A DNA stretch of 64,000 bases from Chryseobacterium sp. (GTDB lineage Bacteria > Bacteroidota > Bacteroidia > Flavobacteriales > Weeksellaceae), in contig JAITMC010000018.1 of the NCBI GenBank assembly GCA_031277615.1, positions 62,001 through 126,000 on the forward strand, read 5' to 3'. The position numbers were made by a program, and so were the translations under genes. Shown here one piece after another: positions 62,721 through 64,000 of the stretch. Position 1 is the stretch's first letter. Each line of letters opens with the position of its first letter. The notes under the pieces are model-generated. The model was not told the DNA's origin. It ran no database searches and saw nothing but the letters and a program-made list of their open reading frames with translations.

Positions 62721-63102
62721 ATAAAAATTTTTAAATTATGTTATGATTTAATTAAGTAATCTCTAAAAATAGCTGCTGATGAAAAATGGATGTTTTGCAC
62801 GAGATTACCTTATAATTAATTTAAGGAACCATGTATTTTATCAATTCTGAAAAGACTTATAGGCTCTCTTAAATAAAATGGGGTAAACGGTACAATAAAG
62901 AATAATGTAAAGTGTAAATTTAACTTAAAAAATCAATTTATAGTGAATTTTATCCGTATAATTTATTATTATTGATTTTATTTTGTTAATAATTGATTTT
63001 TAATATATAATATTCAAATGAATTCCTGCTGGCTGATAAGTAAGCATAAAAAAGACCGCTCAAAATTTGAACGGTCTTCACATCGTATGATAAAAATGGT
63101 TA
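62721..63102. other. Intergenic region (382 bp), AT-rich
   Basis: It separates two leftward genes. The right part holds the terminator listed at 63047-63077. The remainder should contain the promoter of the TNT-lipoprotein unit; no clear TTG/TAnnTTTG pair was found. No open frame of note. Confidence 0.5.
63047..63077 (-). terminator. Terminator after the C-terminal T9SS gene
   Basis: On the minus strand GACCGTTCAAA pairs with TTTGAGCGGTC (11 bp, one G-U), followed by a T run. Confidence 0.85.
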
Positions 63103-64000
63103 TTAATCTTTAATGAATCGTTTGGAAGTTTCGCCGATCTGGATGGTGTAAGCTCCCTGAAGAAGACGGCTTACATTAACGGTTCCTCTGTCAAGTTTTC
63201 CTGAAAGAATCAGCTTTCCGGACATATCGTAGATTTTATAGTCTTCAGACGAGGTATTGGAAATACGCATGATGTCTTTTGCCGGATTCGGATACAGTTT
63301 AATATCGGTGATCAGATCTTTTGTTCCGGCTAGTGCCGCTTTTCCTGAAGACACAATATTAAGCGTATAATCTTCTACCTGTCCGTACGTATAGGCTTCA
63401 CATGAAGAAGAAGGTACAGAGCTGTACTTCATCATCACTCTCATTCTTGTAGAACCAACACTGGCTGTAGCAGGAATGGTAATGCTTCCGGTTGCAGGAG
63501 AAGTAGTAGATCCTGTTTTGGTCCAGGCTAATTCTCCGCTGTCTGTAAAGTCGCCATCACCGTTATAATCAATATATACTGCATAGGCTTCACTGTATTT
63601 CGTTGAAGTCCATACCGGAGTAACAGAAATAGTATAGGCACTGCCTCTGGTAACATTGGTAGAAACAGAAGTGAAATTTTCATATCCGGCTGTTCCCGTT
63701 GAAGTATTGTTAATGCTTCCGAATTTCACATTGCCTATTCTTTCATCTGCTGTATTGCTTGCTGAAGCAGAGCAGTAGGTTACCGTACCTCCTGAAAGGG
63801 TCGTTACACTTACGGTATTGCTTGACGGAGAAGTATTTCCGGCAGCATCTTTAGATTTTACATTGAAGCTGTATGTCGTAGCCGGACTTAAACCTGTCAC
63901 CGTGTAGGTGGTGGAAGCTGTATTTCCGATCATTGAACCGTTCATATAAACATCGTATCCGGTAACAGCAACATTATCAGTGGCTCCGCTCCATGAAAGA
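63103..64000 (-). CDS. Secreted T9SS protein with fibronectin III and GEVED domains (5' end outside window)
   Basis: The frame is open to the window edge, so the N-terminus is missing; at least 299 residues are visible. Order: a fibronectin type III repeat (SWSGATDNVAVTGYDVYMNG, TVTGLSPATTYSFNVKSKD), then a GEVED domain starting CSASASNTADERIGNV, with acidic loop DYNGDGDFTDSGE and ending GQVEDYTLNI, then a T9SS type A tail (KLYPNPAKDIMRI, YDMSGKLILSG, LLQGAYTIQI). FnIII-GEVED modules are common C-terminal accessories of secreted hydrolases, so a catalytic domain may lie upstream outside the window. Confidence 0.88.
   Translation of the reverse strand, partial: LSWSGATDNVAVTGYDVYMNGSMIGNTASTTYTVTGLSPATTYSFNVKSKDAAGNTSPSSNTVSVTTLSGGTVTYCSASASNTADERIGNVKFGSINNTSTGTAGYENFTSVSTNVTRGSAYTISVTPVWTSTKYSEAYAVYIDYNGDGDFTDSGELAWTKTGSTTSPATGSITIPATASVGSTRMRVMMKYSSVPSSSCEAYTYGQVEDYTLNIVSSGKAALAGTKDLITDIKLYPNPAKDIMRISNTSSEDYKIYDMSGKLILSGKLDRGTVNVSRLLQGAYTIQIGETSKRFIKD

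Noticed and set aside
1..64000. CRISPR array, prophage or rRNA operon
   Set aside because: No regularly spaced repeats, phage structural genes or rRNA sequence were seen.

Overview
The window looks like chromosome from a flavobacterium of the Chryseobacterium type (Weeksellaceae, Bacteroidota). This rests on five type IX secretion (T9SS) cargo proteins with the PNP...SL..G.Y tail, TonB-dependent receptors with Bacteroidota-style signal peptides, DUF2723, DUF2490, DUF4230 and HYC_CC_PP family proteins, low G+C with AT-rich intergenic DNA, few Shine-Dalgarno sites, and promoters of the TTG-N(20-21)-TAnnTTTG type. Species assignment is inference. No rRNA, CRISPR array, prophage or complete insertion sequence was seen. 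One tRNA (Arg, anticodon CCT) is present.

Layout. 1-16 kb: the end of an unidentified gene, a GEVED T9SS protein, a SWIM-SNF2 helicase, a solitary ketoacyl synthase III, a T9SS protein, a TPR histidine kinase convergent with a YcaQ/AlkZ-like glycosylase, a secreted metzincin protease, tRNA-Arg and an S41 peptidase. 16-24.6 kb: a gene-poor stretch with terminators and a decayed reading frame, a Tam-like methyltransferase, uvrA, then a small-ORF/terminator leader ahead of a TonB receptor and a DUF2490 protein, and an HD alarmone-hydrolase-like protein. 24.8-27 kb: small secreted proteins and YegP. 27-34.2 kb: a beta-oxidation operon (marR, fused hydroxyacyl-CoA dehydrogenase/enoyl-CoA hydratase, thiolase, acyl-CoA dehydrogenase). 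It is interrupted by a REP-flanked RAYT transposase and a four-helix-bundle gene, and preceded by two identical 12-bp palindromes that look like MarR operators. 34-39.7 kb: an orphan siderophore-type ATPase, a beta-helix-like protein, a DMT transporter, an alpha-oxoamine synthase and a cysteine-synthase-family enzyme. 39.9-46.7 kb: a DUF2723 glycosyltransferase, a GT-C-like membrane protein, DUF1697, a small membrane protein and kdsA. 46.8-53 kb: a TonB receptor (TTG start) and a copper-handling group ending in a multidomain multicopper oxidase. 53-59.3 kb: a helical-repeat protein and leuACDB. 59.3-64 kb: a small operon (disordered protein, DUF4230, thioredoxin-like, MazG-like), then a lipoprotein with a TNT-like NAD-glycohydrolase domain beside a Cys-rich partner, then a T9SS protein cut by the window edge.

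The most noteworthy item is the lipoprotein at 62010-62720. It carries the WPP..GG, FDRYG and PWFSQ.G.G signatures of TNT toxins behind a lipobox followed by acidic residues, and an unrecognised gene with two cysteine clusters lies 4 bases downstream. Together they form a candidate surface-delivered toxin-immunity pair. Other items worth checking are the autoregulated marR-fad operon with its inserted RAYT/REP cassette, the metal-binding/multicopper-oxidase/barrel fusion, and the 16-codon ORF plus terminator ahead of the TonB receptor.
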